Positions 1-13,454 of a stretch of 64,000 nucleotides of DNA are shown here, one piece after another (position 1 is the stretch's first letter; each line of letters opens with the position of its first letter). A program made the position numbers and the translations under genes. The stretch is taken from assembly GCA_021234535.1 (NCBI GenBank), contig CM037845.1, forward strand, positions 1,826,501 to 1,890,500. Direction: 5' to 3'. The notes under the pieces were generated by a model. It was not told the DNA's origin. It searched no databases and worked only from the letters and a program-made list of their open reading frames with translations. Source of the stretch: Stichopus chloronotus (lineage: Eukaryota > Echinodermata > Holothuroidea > Aspidochirotida > Stichopodidae).

Positions 1-340
1 ATGTGGTCAAGTGGGGTCAAATGAAGAAAAAAATAAAATGTTTTGTTAGAGAGATATATCAGTAAAACATCACTTTCCAACCTTTTGACCCTTTCATATT
101 GATAAGATTAATGTTACTGTATTTTCCTCACCTACCAATCTATCTCATCGTAAAATTATTTCACCATTTGAACAATGGACACCAAGTTATAGCAACTCAA
201 AGAAATTCACTCTTCTGCCTCTGGCGATCCCAAATGACCTTTGACCTCCACCAAATACAGTAGGGCACATCTACTTGATATCATACACATACAAACAAAC
301 TCTACAAGACATTCACCACTCGGTTATTGAGTTATCACGT
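1..340. repeat. Diverged copy of the TGACCT-rich repeat
   Basis: Around 220-275 the order 'caaatgacctttgacctccaccaaa' then 'cagtaggg.catctact' matches the unit of the array at 35.2-35.8 kb. It includes a perfect direct repeat TGACCT-t-TGACCT at 235-247. The rest of the stretch is AT-rich and shows only weak similarity to the unit. No gene is seen here. Confidence 0.5.
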
Positions 341-959
341 AACATACCTCGCATTCTTATCCATCACATACACACACACACACATACGCCAACCTGACTG
401 CAAAGGTTTCTTTGCTACCACAAGGAACCAAAAAGTAACTGTCATACATTAACCCACAGTAGTGTCGTATAAACCAGTGTTGTAGTGCAGTCCTACTACA
501 GGATGAGTCTGGCCTTGAACAGAGCAAGGCTTGTAACACTATACGTATGGAGGGCCTCAAGACCACTGGAGGCCTGCTCATGACTTTGAGACAGATGCCT
601 GTCTTAACTACAACACTGGTGTATACATCGATACACCAATGAGGCAATGAAAATTAATATGGGTGGTGTCAAAATGTTACAGAGAATAGGGCATAGAGAT
701 ACCATGAATGCTACTTCTGAAATAATTTGGCCACACATCTTGAATCAAAACTAAAACTTTATGTGTGCATTCCAGCTGGTCCGTTCACTGTCATATGGAA
801 ATTCTGATAGCTTCTCACCACTAGTTCTTTGAAATCACAGTGTAAATGCAATACAATTCAGAAAAAAGGGCAGTGACAATTTTCTGATGACCACTCATTA
901 ATATTGTACCAGACCACCACACTATATATCAGGTATTTGTTGTATGTATAAGCATATCT

Positions 960-1063
960 ACAATACTGTAATAAATGGATGTATGTATATAAGTGCATGC
1001 AGACAGACAGACACACATACAGAGACATACTGTAACAAATGGATGTATGTCTATAAGTGCATG

Positions 1064-1099
<36 letters not shown>

Positions 1100-1102
1100 G
1101 AC
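960..1102. repeat. Short tandem duplication with (ACAG)n microsatellite
   Basis: A segment of about 70 bases (taaatggatgtatgt...aagtgcatgcagac) occurs twice in tandem. Each copy ends in a run of ACAG units, longest at 1062-1099. It borders the possible exon at 1131-1486. Confidence 0.8.
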
Positions 1103-1130
1103 ATATAGTACATGATGTCAGTGCACTAAC

Positions 1131-1486
1131 CGAGGCTGTCAATGATTTGGAGAAAGGCAGCGTCTTCCATCCGTCTGGATCTTTGTCATTCCACTGGAAA
1201 ACATGATTGTACTTATCACTAAGTGACTTGACTGCAGCCAGAGGAGCAGCTGAACTATTAATCCTATCGGAAATGTCCGTTATTGTGTTTTGGGACGAGT
1301 TCCTATTGGATGTAACCTCTGCAAGAAAGTCTTTTTGCACTGCCAGAGTCATTACAGCTGGCTTCTCTTGGCCATTTTCTTTAATTGTTAAAAAATGAGG
1401 TTGACTTTGGTATGGCACAGTATGGTGACACATGTCATGCCCTGTGGAGTTCCCTTCCAGGACTTGTCTGTTGGTCAAATGACTGA
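1131..1486 (-). CDS. Possible coding exon, product unknown
   Basis: The minus strand shows a strong acceptor (ttggtttgcag, AG at 1487-1488), 356 bases free of stops in one frame and a GTTAG donor at 1126-1130. The frame reads SHLTNRQVLEGNSTGHDMCH near the start and WNDKDPDGWKTLPFSKSL near the end. It has several N-glycosylation motifs (NST, NSS), which would suit a secreted or luminal protein. It might be a later exon of the signal-anchor gene starting at 15781, but phases between the visible exons do not join directly. I do not recognise the family. Confidence 0.4.
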
Positions 1487-4400
1487 CTGCAAACCAAAAG
1501 CAAAAGAGAACAGATAAGAGGAGGATTATTAATTATTACATAGTACTTGACACTGACGATTACAATTACCTGCACATGAGCATTGTAACTGACAGTTACG
1601 TATTCAAAGACAACATTTAGTTTTCCATTGAGAAAAACTTACTGTGACCACACTGTAAAGATTTCTGGAGTTTACCATGTTTAATCAATTTAGCAAACAT
1701 GCTGTAAAACATCTCACCCTGTTAACACCCCCATCTTCTTAAATCTTCTCTTTGTCTCTCCCTTCCCCCCCCCCCCCCCCATCCCGTTCCAAATGAAAAA
1801 GTTAAGTCTATTCCATATCAAAAATTGAGTAGCCTCCTTAGGCAAACCAAAAGGCCTTGTGGGGGATGGCAAGAGAGGCCAGATAGAGAATGTCAAGAGG
1901 CCTGGTGAAGGAAGGAGTGAGGAGCCTGGGGAAGGATGTCACGAAAAATCCAGGGGAGGATGGTGGGAGAGGCCCTGGTAGAGACACCGCCCTGTGGAAA
2001 ATGATGGTAACAGCCTGGTAGAGGATGTTGGGAAAGGACCAGTGGAGGATGGCTAAAAAGATCTGCCTAGAAGAGGCTAAAAACCAAACTAACACATTTA
2101 TAGCTGAACATGTTTAACCATGAATGTACCAGGTAGCATTATCAAACAGCAACAGGGGAGGTTCCCTCAATCACTGATCTCAAATCCATACAAAAAAAAA
2201 GAAAGAAGAAGATGAAAGCCATCTGGGGATGAAATACTATAACTGAATTGTGATTTTGCTGTTACTGACAAGGAATTCTTCAACACCATGACAAGCACAA
2301 CACCAACATGTATTAATCACAGACACGGTACTTCACATGCTCCACGTACACTGAATGTGTCTTTGCAGCTAAATGCAGTTGTAGTTGCTTCTGTGATTCT
2401 ATCATCTAATGGAGAATTGGATTCAGTATTTTTTTCCATCAAAACATCTCAGATAAGTTTGTGAGTGGTGATGGTAGAACAATTTGCATGTATCTCCCTG
2501 GTACTAGCTGTCATCCCCTTCACCTATTAATACCAGTCCCTCTCCCATACATATCTTTGATTTGTAATATTCCATGGGAGTACTGCAGCACCTTCATCAT
2601 TTGAGACTTTACATTCAGGGACAACCTGGATACCATCCCTCCATACCTTCCTAGCACCCACCTTGTACCCATCTCCTAGCCAAATCGCCATTTCAAGTGT
2701 ATACATGCGTATATGTTACAATATTACTGCCATATGACATACCACATAAACTGGCAATGGATTTTAAGAACAGGAACATGACATGGAAAACACATTTTGG
2801 AGAACTGACCAAATTAATCATTAATAACATTAAAGATAGCAACAATTTTCCTAAAAATCCATCAAACATTGACACCTTACAAACACTTTACTCCATATTA
2901 AATAACATTTACAACATTCACGCAATAATATTATTACAGTAAACCATGAACTAACTTCAATATAGGCCCCAAACATGCTGAAGATGCACTGCTGATGTTT
3001 CCTGTTGCAAGTAACATCAACCCCCCATTTAGCCGTTTAACTTATTTCAAATTGACGCTTTTACCTGGTCCCCATGCATGCTTCTGGCCAATTGAAATGC
3101 TCAGACAATCTTGGACAAAATTGTTGGGACACTTTGACGTACTTTGCAAATATAATACTGAAATGTAGGTGAGAGGATAACATGAAACCCCACGCCCCTT
3201 TCCAATGTTGCGCTGCAGGAGTGAATCTACACTTTGAACTGTAATCCTGTGGCCAACATTGAACGGGGGAGCGGGGTGTCCCAAGGTATTTTGTCCAAGA
3301 TTGTAGATCTGCATGTCACTTGCTTTTAATTTATTTCATTCTCTCACTTGCAACAAAAACAAAAAAAGAAAAGATAAATGAACTGACTCATCATGCACCA
3401 GTTCTCATTTTGCTGAAAAGCAGGATGTAAGAGAGATGGATTGTTTCTTCTGCATGATTTTAAAAAACCTGCCAAAATTCCTACCTACAAACTATACGTA
3501 CAGCAGTACAGTAGATCTTGGCAGTACAGTAATTCAATTGTTCAACTGGTTTGAATAAACCTTGTGTTCTGTGCTATGCTTGATTTACCTTACCCAAATG
3601 CTTTGTTGTACCTAAGCCCCCTAAGGTTTACTCATCTTTTATTCCATAAAAAGATCCCCATGGGCAGACTGGTGACCATACAGTTATTGTGGTTAGTATA
3701 AGTGTCCAGAAAGCTGCTGGCCAAGGACAGTCACAAGTGTTCTTGTGGCAGCTTCTTGTTATAAAATAATTGCTACAGTTTGGCATATATGCAGCTACAG
3801 TACATGTGCAGTCAAACTCAAATACAGCAAATACTCAGTGACTGAAATTTCAGCAACAACATTCAAGTCAGTAATGCAACAAAAGGATTAACCTTGATCA
3901 AGAAAAAATATTGAAACTTAATTTCAGGTTACGTTTTCACCATACAGTCACTTGCATTGTTATTTAAATTTACTGCTAAATTTCATTTTTATGGCACTCA
4001 CATTTTAAATAAAATCTGTGTATAAGGTCAAATTGGTTTTTAAGTACTTACGAATTTGGTAATGAATCTGAAAGAAACTTGTTCAACATACCACAGTGGC
4101 GGTCCCTAAAAGTTTGAGGTGTCACAGAAAACAGTCTACACTTACTGATACTGTTTATAGCATAGCAACAGACAAATTCATCTTCCAGAGTGCATCACAC
4201 ATTTGGTCAGAATATAAACTGCTCACTCCAAGTATGAAAATTTAATAAAGCTGGTGTCAAATTTCAGCTGCAGTCTAGGACATTTTACCCAAAGGTTTCC
4301 AATATTAAACCTGGCTAAAGTGGACTAAAAAAATCAGTGAATTGTAACAAGACAAAGGTGAAGTATTGTTCATAACTATATCACGATATAGGGGTAAAAT

Positions 4401-7400
4401 AACTTCTGAATTGATATAAAGGACAATTCCCTCTTCTGAAAGGGACAAACTACTTTCCATTTAAAGTCGCAAATTACAAGCTTTGGTTATTCATTCCTGT
4501 GATCAATACTGTACCTAACTCTACCACTTATGCAACATTCCCCCTTCACCTACTGCCAGCCACTTTCAGCTGTACTTTAGAATTCCTTTAAAGCGAGGGG
4601 TGCAAGGTGGTTGTTCCAACTGGTAATTTGACGCTATTTTGCTCCAACTGCACCAGCATTGTAGGTACGGTAAGTGCATGTATAATACATAAGTCAAAAT
4701 CTGTTACTGTACATGATCTGAATTTATTCAGTAACAACAAACATGTACAATGCATGGCGATTTCATTGGATATCATGTATCACAAACGATCAACAAATTT
4801 GTAACCCTACTGCATACAGTCCTGCCCCCACTCTACCATCCTGATAGTGCCCTACTATCATGTAGGCCTACTTGATAGTCACCTCACTGCTTTTGGAATT
4901 TGGATCTTTTTTACACTTTTGAACAAATTAAATTTTCAGATATTTGGAGACTCTCCGTCATAATGGACTCATCAGGCTGACATCTTTTTGTACATTTGTA
5001 TGATCTCCACTGATGATATAACAAAGAAACATTTGTGGAAAGCTTGTAACAGTTGTTATTTTAATCTCAGTCTATAACAAACCCAGTTTCTTTTTCACTG
5101 ATGCCAAATCTCAAAGTTTAAATACATCGTTACACAATCCTTTTATTTTTTTCAAAGAACAACAAAGACTTTCTATCTCATTTGCTGGTGATAACAACAT
5201 TAAACCTTGAGACATCTGGGAATCTTTTTTTGACAAAAATGACACCGAGCAGCCTTTCTTCAAACACCATATACTACATTCTGAGTTATCAACAAGACAT
5301 TGGTTGGGGTATGTTTAAGAGGAGCCTGCAATGGAAAAAAAATATGTCTTTTATATACTTTTTAGTTCATCACTGGCATATTCTTTTAACTTTCAAACAT
5401 GGAGTGTCTGTCACTTTAATGAATTCAACTTTACACATTGTTCCCTGAAGACAAAGGGACTCATTAAGCAGAATCTTGGCCCTCAAGTCAGTTTCTAACT
5501 AAAACCTACAAAATCAAAGTTTTTGCTCATTTGCTCAGGAAGTAAGAAAAGTTTTCTTTCCCACAACTGCCCTCAGCATACACGTAAGTATAATATCCAC
5601 ATGTACAGTCATCACATGTGGAATTGGGTATCAGTAAACAATACCACAACTGTATAAATGAATAAAATTTACTCCTTTCAACAGAACACCCTATAGGATG
5701 GTAAGCTATGACTATATAGTAAACTATACAGCTTGATTAGCCTATGCATTGATGAGTCTGACTTGCCTTTTGTTAGGAAATAGTCAATCCATAACTGCTA
5801 TTTTTAAAGACAAGGGGAAAACAATAGCAATTACTTAAATAGCCTCAAGATGGTTCATGGAAAGATCTGGGATTTGTCTTCCGATTAAACCACTAAAATC
5901 AATTACTGTTTAACAGACTCAAATCAGGGAGTTGCTTTAAATTCCTCCATGAAATATGTAGAGATCTTGGAACTTTTCATTGATACATTTTATTGGGAGA
6001 GTATTGTAACCTTGATTAAAATGGTAGCACTTTTTTTAAATGTAAAAAAATTCCAGAGCAACAGTGGCACAGGTTTCACATCCAAACAGATAGGCCCTAT
6101 AATTTAGAACTTTCACCACTCTGTAAATGCCCAAATTTTGCTGCAATCAAATCTTTGGAGTATGTCTTTGGAACTTACCTACAATGCAAGTGTATTTGTA
6201 TTGTTAAAGGGAAAATGCAGTCACCCCAAACTGAACTAGTGTATCCCCTGTGCTAATTAATGAATGGTTCTTTTTCATTATTTGATATTATTTATGTTCG
6301 CTTCATTATTTTGCAGCATAAGATCTTGCTTATGCAGTACCGATATTCAGAGAAAATAATGACAAAAATGAGGAGTGATTCGCTAGATGTGATGATATTT
6401 CAAAATAAAGTAGGGATGACCACTGGAACTTCACCGAAAAACAGCTATAGGGAACAGATTACTCACTGTAGTTTAAAGGCTGTATTGCACCACCCTAAGC
6501 TACATTTTTACCTCCTGGAAAGGAAAATTCTCAACTGGTTCTAAGTTACAGTACTCTTAGATTGACAGCAAATTCGAAAGATGCAGAGCAGCTCGTATTA
6601 CACAGGGTACACAGGGATCCATTGTTTTGATTACACATGTGGAGGAATTTAAGACAGACTGAGGGAGGGACTAGAGGTAGGTGGTTGGGAGAATTGAAAC
6701 GTTGTCTGGGGTGATGAGTTTTTGTCTTTAAGTCAAGTTGTGTTTGTACCTACAACACTTTTGAAAAAAAAAAGGGGGGGGGGGGAGGGTTGGGCCTCCA
6801 GACATGCATTTTGAACTGAGAACATACTCCTGGTCACTGGTTGACAGCAAAGAAAAAAACAAAATAAAATGAGACACATGTGTGGCTATCTACAAACTGT
6901 TCCCCATAAGCTCATTCTTACTATACCTCATGCATATAACTTGTGGGTGAATGGTCTAGAATATGGTCTAGAATTTAGAAACATGCCAGGGCTAACCTTT
7001 AAAGGGGCTCATTGAGTATATAATTTATTTGTGACATGTCTGAAGGACACCATTGCATGGCAATACTGTACTTTTAATATTAGTCATTTATCTATTCCTA
7101 CAATTACACTGAAATAGTGAGAAATTATAGTATTTTTGGAACAGGAGTTGCCTATGGTTCACATATAATTTCAAAAAAGTTTCTGGTCACAGATGTGTAA
7201 CAAGTGAAAATCATTACTTATCCTAATGTTGTTGCTTCAAGTGTGTGTCATATACATGTTCAGAATCTCTCACTTTGACCATTTACCATCAACATATGAG
7301 TAATACTCGACACAACGTAACAAAATATCATGAATTTTGTGCACCACCTCAGTGAGCCCTTTGTACCTGCACGATGTAATGATCAGACAACTTGTTTCGT

Positions 7401-7522
7401 CCCTTGTCAGAGATTTGATCTCTAGACACTAATTTGTAAACTAGTTGCAGGAAACTTGTCAAAAGGAAATGCCTGTTTCCTGTTTGGCCAAAGGGATAGA
7501 AAATTTATCAGTGGATGACTAC
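1487..7522. other. No supported gene; single-copy-like and repeat-derived DNA
   Basis: Open frames here are short, lack good splice sites and show no recognisable domain. Features are a C homopolymer near 1767-1781, an A/G run near 6768-6786 and a TTAA-flanked MITE near 6.2 kb (listed separately). If the candidate exons at 7.6 and 1.3 kb belong to one gene, this is intron. Confidence 0.4.
6204..6440 (+). mobile_element. TTAA MITE family A, copy 1 (right end decayed)
   Basis: The left end reads TTAA (6204-6207), then agggaaaatgcagtcacccc. It matches the ends of the copies at 33583 and 45432. The interior (aattaatgaatggttctttt, cagcataagatcttgcttatgcag, gatattcag) follows the other copies in order. 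The right terminus has diverged, so the boundary near 6440 is approximate. Confidence 0.7.
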
Positions 7523-7700
7523 CGTCTGACCAGACCATCACAGATCTTGCATTCGTCGGCCGCTAGATCAACCTTGAGTAATTTATGTATTGGTATAAAT
7601 TTGAAAATAACCTCAGAGACTATGATGCAGAGCCGCACGTCCTGCTCTTGTATGCTCTGCACCATGAAGGTAGAAACGGGTAAATGAGACCACAGTGGCT
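7523..7700 (-). CDS. Possible internal exon, product unknown
   Basis: A stop-free stretch of 178 bases lies between a TCTTCAG acceptor and a GTAGTC donor on the minus strand. It reads EPLWSHLPVSTFMVQSIQEQ, later LLKVDLAADECKICDGL. Its GC content is above its flanks. Its entry phase (1) fits the donor of the exon at 15616-15781, so both could belong to one transcript, but other exons may lie between. I do not recognise the family, and the polypyrimidine tract is weak. Confidence 0.3.
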
Positions 7701-10700
7701 CTGAAGACATTTGATTATCGACTACACTTTTTCTTAACATTTAACTGCAGTTGCTATGTAAAGTAACGTACACTTTTTTTTCTTTTGTTTTGTCTAGTGT
7801 AGGGTACTGCGGTACTGGAATTACAGGAATAGAAGCATCTTGAAATAACAGTCAAGTCCGATGGAGACAAACATGTACCGATGGAGACAAACATAGGTCA
7901 TCGAGAATATTAAATTTGATTCCTTCAATTATCTTTTTGCGTCTGAGGTTCTTTCAGTTCTGTGACACTATTGCACTTAGGCTGAATGCAATGTGTGCTA
8001 CCAATGGAACACTGATGTGCACAGTACTACATAATGCAAGTACTACACACTTGTGAACCCTAAATGAACTCATACCATTTTCACTGTACTGTATGAGATG
8101 ATATAAGAGTTTTTTGAGGAATGCAAAACTTTTTTAACTTGAGCTTCTGTTCAGGAGGGGGGGCACACATTTACAAATAATGGTAACAACATTGTCCATG
8201 TATATCTAAACAAACAAAATTATCAATCAGCTCAGGCTCAGGACCAATGCATGCTACAGATTGAAGGAAAGAATTCATTCTGTCCACTCTTGGGCTCTCA
8301 CTCACTCCCCCCTCTCTCTCTCTTTCTATCAAAGCAACCATAGAATTAATTGAAAATCTAATTTAAATTGAGGTCATAAACAAAGCAACAAAGAAACACC
8401 AATGCCACTGCTAAGAAATGCCATTTGGATTTGATATCAAAGGTCTTGACCTCCAAAGATCCACCAACAAAATAGACTGAACCTTACCAGACTGGTCTCC
8501 CTGTTTGGTCAGCAAACTAATAAAGGGAAATCTATCACAAAGCACTTGAATGAGTCAATGAAAGGTAGACCAAGTTGACCACAAAGCCACCTTCACTAAG
8601 ACAATTATATTTTGGCTATTAGAACATACTGCACAGGAATTGCATGTGAAATGCAACAGACCTGCTGTTGCAGGAATCGAAACCATTAATGACAGTAATT
8701 GAGAGGATTCCCAGTCTGGCTGGGAAAAATGGAATGAGACAAATATCAGCATGAACAAAGTAATGGTACTACATGCTGGAGGAACATGGAATTCAAACAG
8801 GGGGGAGAGATTTTAGTCGGCCGGCCAGAGGAGTAATTTAATGACTCCCTTATTAACAATGAAATGGGAAATTTATGAAAGAAACAATACTCTGGTTGTT
8901 GTGCTTTAAACAAAGCTCTAAAGTTTTGAGTGAAAAGTAAATAAAGGACTGACAATTATTCTCCACAATGTAATTTACAGATTATGTACGTAACTGTTTA
9001 TGGATTTGGTAGCAACTACAATTGGCATTAAGATGTCTACATGCTTCAATTATTGTAAGAAACTAATGACAGCAAAAAACGTTTGAGACCATACCATTTC
9101 ATGCCATCCTGCAAAATGTGAAACTCAGAAACATACTGTACATTAGGAACATGTACATTACCGATAGCTACAGGTCAAACTTTATCAACTGAAATGAATT
9201 TACTACCAACTGCTGTGCAAGGCTATAACTTCTACAAGTTCATATTTTCACAGACCGCTGTAAGAATAGCTTCCCAAGTGAATACATCTATATGCTAATT
9301 TTAAGCCTTAGAAGCAATAATTTCTTGTCACTATGAGGAGCAACATTATTTCACCATTCCTCAAACAGAATGTTTTCATTTAAACGAGCTATTAACATGA
9401 TTTCAACTACAGTAACCATAAGCGATAACTCACTTTCAATTCCTCATTGTTCATACTATACTGTATACACAAACCAATTCTCAAGGTGACTATCACTCCT
9501 AGAGCTATCCTGCTTTAACTACTTTTGTTAAGGTATGAAATTTAACTTTGAGTTCATGCAAGAAAAAGGAAAGACATCACAAGTAGGTTACCTGCTGATC
9601 AAATAGGACCAACATACCATACCATGCAGTCCCACTGAATACCAACCGTCTTTTAATTCTTTGAAACATTTATGTGGTTTTAACACATCTGTTAAAGGAA
9701 AAAAACGTTAAACAGCCTTCCAAATAGTCCTGGTTATTCAAGTATAGATTTTCAAATAAGAAGACACTATTAAGAAGTACAATAAAAATAAATTCACGCC
9801 CAAGAAAATAAGAAGTTTCTATGACTATACTTTTTGCTGCACCTTCAAGTCGACATGTTGTTGCAAAATTAGGTGATCATGACGTCACACATGCACCTGC
9901 ACATATCACCTAGTATTGAAGGTGCATGTGATACGTCATTCATTTCCAAAATGACGAAACACTGTACAACAAAGGTGGAAAGTTTGATGTTATATTTAGA
10001 GATGTTATATTTAGAGAGATTTAATTACAAAAATAACACCATTACTGTAGTCACTGTTTGTAAATAAATGTACATTAAGTGAAGGTAATTGAGATTGCAA
10101 CACCCGCTACGGTGAGGGTGACTTCTTTAACTTCAATCAATTGGTCTTAAACCTGCTGAAATCAGGGAACCTACACACCAAATTTGAAATTCAAGGAAAG
10201 TTCTCTTATATCACACAATTTTCTTTACATATTACCTCTGAATTTAAGGCATTACCATAAAGTGACTAAATTAAACATCTTGGAATATTGTGCTCCATTT
10301 ACAAATTAAATCATCTTCAGAATGTGATATGTGCAGCTGACCTCAAATGACCCGGCCATGTCAAAATGAATGGAAAACAAAAAAAAAAATCAAATCATTC
10401 ATTTTCTGATAGTTTCTGGTTTGGGATTTACCACAGATTTGTGTCTAACAGAGAATTGTCTCACACACACACACATGTACACTGTACAGCATTCACATGA
10501 ATACCACGTATCACCTCATGAACATAGGTGCCTCGGGCAAGAAATTATAATTGGCACCTAGGAGTGACTTAGGCTAAAGTCAAGATGTCATGATATCCTG
10601 TTTTGTAAGTTGCCTGAGGATCAACATGCAGTCCTTAAACTCTCTGGACCTGTTCATGAATGCTGATTGAAAATTGATCAATTGAGACAATGGGTCAACA

Positions 10701-11388
10701 AAAGAAATGCCACTGGAAGTTGAACACAAGGTAGACCCCACTGTAAATGCATACTATAACTTATCTATGAATTACATGTACAGTACCTAGGATGTGTGTG
10801 TTCTTTATGAAAGAGATTCAATGGATTAAAGCCAACTAGACTCTCCTGTCTGGAGGCTATTAACTTATGGTAATCAGGAAGAGGATGTTAGCTATTTAGC
10901 TTCCTCTTTAAGGGAAGATGAAGAGAGATTAGAGGAAACAAATTACGGATCACTATCAGAGTAATTTCAGCTGACTGCGCAGAGCCTCCTCCTATAGGAC
11001 AGATGTTCACTTTTCTTTTTGTAGTGCACACCAGCAAACCTGTTGGAACAGCACTTACCACTACACAACTACCATGATGCTTCTGTTCACAGTTTCAGTA
11101 TACACTCTTATTGTTTCTTTTCTATAGAGTTTGTTGTCCTACATTATATTTGAATCATGCAGTGACAATGATACTTAGCTGGTTCCCACGGGTACCATTC
11201 ATGCAGTTCTTTGCAAGTATACTATCCACAGTACTGTACTTGATATGCATAGAGTAATACATGGTGGTTTGATCATTTCTGCAATTTAAGCAGCTAAGTA
11301 AATTTCTTTGCGAAACTTTATGAAGTTCCAAATTAAGTTGACTAATCTTTATTGGGATAACCTAGAAAGTTCATCTAGTTTCGAACTA
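7701..11388. other. No supported gene
   Basis: Only short unsupported open frames are present. A small imperfect hairpin lies at about 9878-9946 (listed separately). The flanks look like ordinary intron or intergenic sequence. Confidence 0.4.
9878..9946. repeat. Imperfect inverted repeat (hairpin)
   Basis: Arms of about 22 bases (atgacgtcacacatgcacctgc and gaaggtgcatgtgatacgtcat) face each other across a loop of about 20 bases. The left arm contains a TGACGTCA palindrome, a CRE-type motif. It may be a small folded MITE or chance. Confidence 0.5.
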
Positions 11389-11399
11389 GTGGCGTAGCC

Positions 11400-11550
11400 A
11401 GCAAAGGATAGGGGGGGAAGAGTGGATGAGTGGGAGAAAGGATGAGTAGGGGTGTGAGAGGGGATGGAGTAGGGGTGGGAGAGGGGATGGAGTAGGGGTG
11501 GGAGAGGGGGTGGAGGGGGAAGAAAATGAAGAAAGGAGGGAGGGATGATA
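11400..11550. repeat. G-rich minisatellite
   Basis: Units of about 20 bases (gggatggagtaggggtgggaga) repeat several times. They lie just after a hAT-like end word (agtggcgtagccag at 11390-11403). Confidence 0.75.
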
Positions 11551-11989
11551 AGTTAATGGATTTGGGTAGGCCTAAACTGAGTGGGGGATGGGAACTGGGA
11601 AACTGCCTGTCTTTGCAAGTGTGATCTTTTTATGACATATTACAGAACAGATTGTAACAAAACAATCAAAACAAGGTGTTCACAAAGGAACATGTGAAAT
11701 CGTGAATTTCAATTGGCCACACATGCACCTGTGGTTTGGCTAGGGATGCAATGCGCAGCAGAACGGTCGGAATATTTATTTTATGCAGGATACATTGGCA
11801 ATACGATTCCCCCCAAAAAACTTCCAATCAGGTTCTGTGTTGCTTTGTTGCATTATCATGTGAAACATCCTACTCCAGTTTTCATTTTTGTTTTCAAGCT
11901 TGAAATGGGTCATTATTGACCAATGAAAATGTGCAGCCCTGTCTAAAGGTATGTTCAGCACACACCCTTCCTCCTACTATTTGCCAACT

Positions 11990-12345
11990 GTTTCAAGAAT
12001 AAATGAAATAGGATGAATAATTCATTATAATTCTTGTATCATCTTAACCCATCTGCTATATTTTTCATACATTGATTTTTATCTCACTAGGCCTAAATAA
12101 GAGATTGCAAGCCTGGGTATATACAGCCTGGACAGCCGGCAAGTGCCGATTCTGGCCACCTGGAGCAGTTTGAAAAGCAAAAAAATTTTCTAGTGCGTTC
12201 TGCGCCAACCGATGGTGGCACTCTTCTTAGATAGTCGGTACCTGCACTCAGCCCCTTCAATACCCATTCCCCATTTTTAACCTTTACATTAGGTTCATGG
12301 GTGCATGTGTCAAAAAACGTCAACTTTGCACCACGACTGAGCATC
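11990..12345 (+). repeat. Interspersed repeat family R1, copy 1
   Basis: Shared word order with 15364-15590 and, in part, 21900-22160: 'aataaatgaa', 'gatgaataattca', 'tgatttttatctcactaggcctaaat', 'gagattgca', 'gcgccaaccgatggtggc', 'gatagtc', 'ctgcactcag'. No reading frame is conserved between copies. The minus-strand open frame at 12093-12344 is repeat-derived. The end words of its surroundings suggest a hAT-type non-autonomous element. Confidence 0.65.
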
Positions 12346-12719
12346 TACGAAGGGCAAACATGATGGGGAGGGGGTGCCTCACAAAAATCACAAAAATATA
12401 AAACCTTTATAATCATGACTTCTTTATCAAAAAGTGGTTCTTGTACGTCTTACCATGGAGAGGAGAGGAGAAGGGAGTTGATAGAGATTGGTCATGCTTC
12501 ACTTTAAATAATTTCAAATTCCTTTTAAACATGGTCAACTCATATGCTCCTTAATAAAGTATTAAACATATGGCAGTCATGTATTCTCTTAGTCAGCTCT
12601 TAATTCTGTAAAAAGGCTGTAAAGTCTTTTAACATTCAAACTAAACATAAGAACTTCTCAACAATTACTAATTAGTTGACTTCATACAGTACTTCATACT
12701 TTTAAGATCTTCATTGTTG

Positions 12720-12995
12720 GCCCTTCTTCTTCTTAATTGTGTCCCTTTGTTGTTGTTTTATTTTCTTTATTGCATTAATGTTTAAACTGGTTTGTCTTCT
12801 TTTTCAAAAGGGGGAAGGGGATCAACTTCTACCTGGTCACTATATGGTCACTGACATAGTTTCTTATGTTTACATACTGTAGTGCCTTTCTTGACATGTC
12901 CATGCATGCTTAAGTACACTATACTTAACTGTAAAATTTAATTGTAAAAATTATACTGTAAGACATGTGCATGAGAAATAAATTTGAAATTGAAA
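12720..12995 (+). mobile_element. Probable LINE 3' untranslated tail
   Basis: The stretch ends in 'gagaaataaatttgaaattgaaatt', a tail type common for non-LTR retrotransposons. No reverse transcriptase sequence precedes it, so this is a truncated 3' end at best. Confidence 0.35.
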
Positions 12996-13454
12996 TTCTA
13001 ACACCGGTAAAGTCTATGGATAGCACTTACACCTTTAATGACCATAGAACTGGATAGGTCCAAAATTAATCCACTTGTTTGAGCCATGTACGTAGTATAT
13101 TGTTCCTCTTTCAGAGTACAGGCTCAAGCATCAGAAAGTAAACAAGGACTGCATGTACCTGCAAACACTCAGCAGCATGCATGCAATTAGAGAGTGTGAA
13201 CATTTGAAGTTATCTATGATCAATATACACAGTGTTGTCTTGTATGGGATTAAAGAATTCCTAAGTGGAAGTGATGGTCAAATCGAACAATTCCATTACC
13301 GGAGAACTAATCGGACGAGGGCGATTACAGTATCATGTTTTTTGTGACTGTTTCCAGATTAACACCTGAGTGAGCCTTTTCCCATTCACGCATGAAAGTA
13401 GTACCACCTTTCTAAGACATGAAACCTATAAGTTCTTGGTGTATAAATAATAGA

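Noticed and set aside
12093..12344. Minus-strand open frame of 83 residues
   Set aside because: It lies in interspersed repeat R1 and is not open in the other copies.
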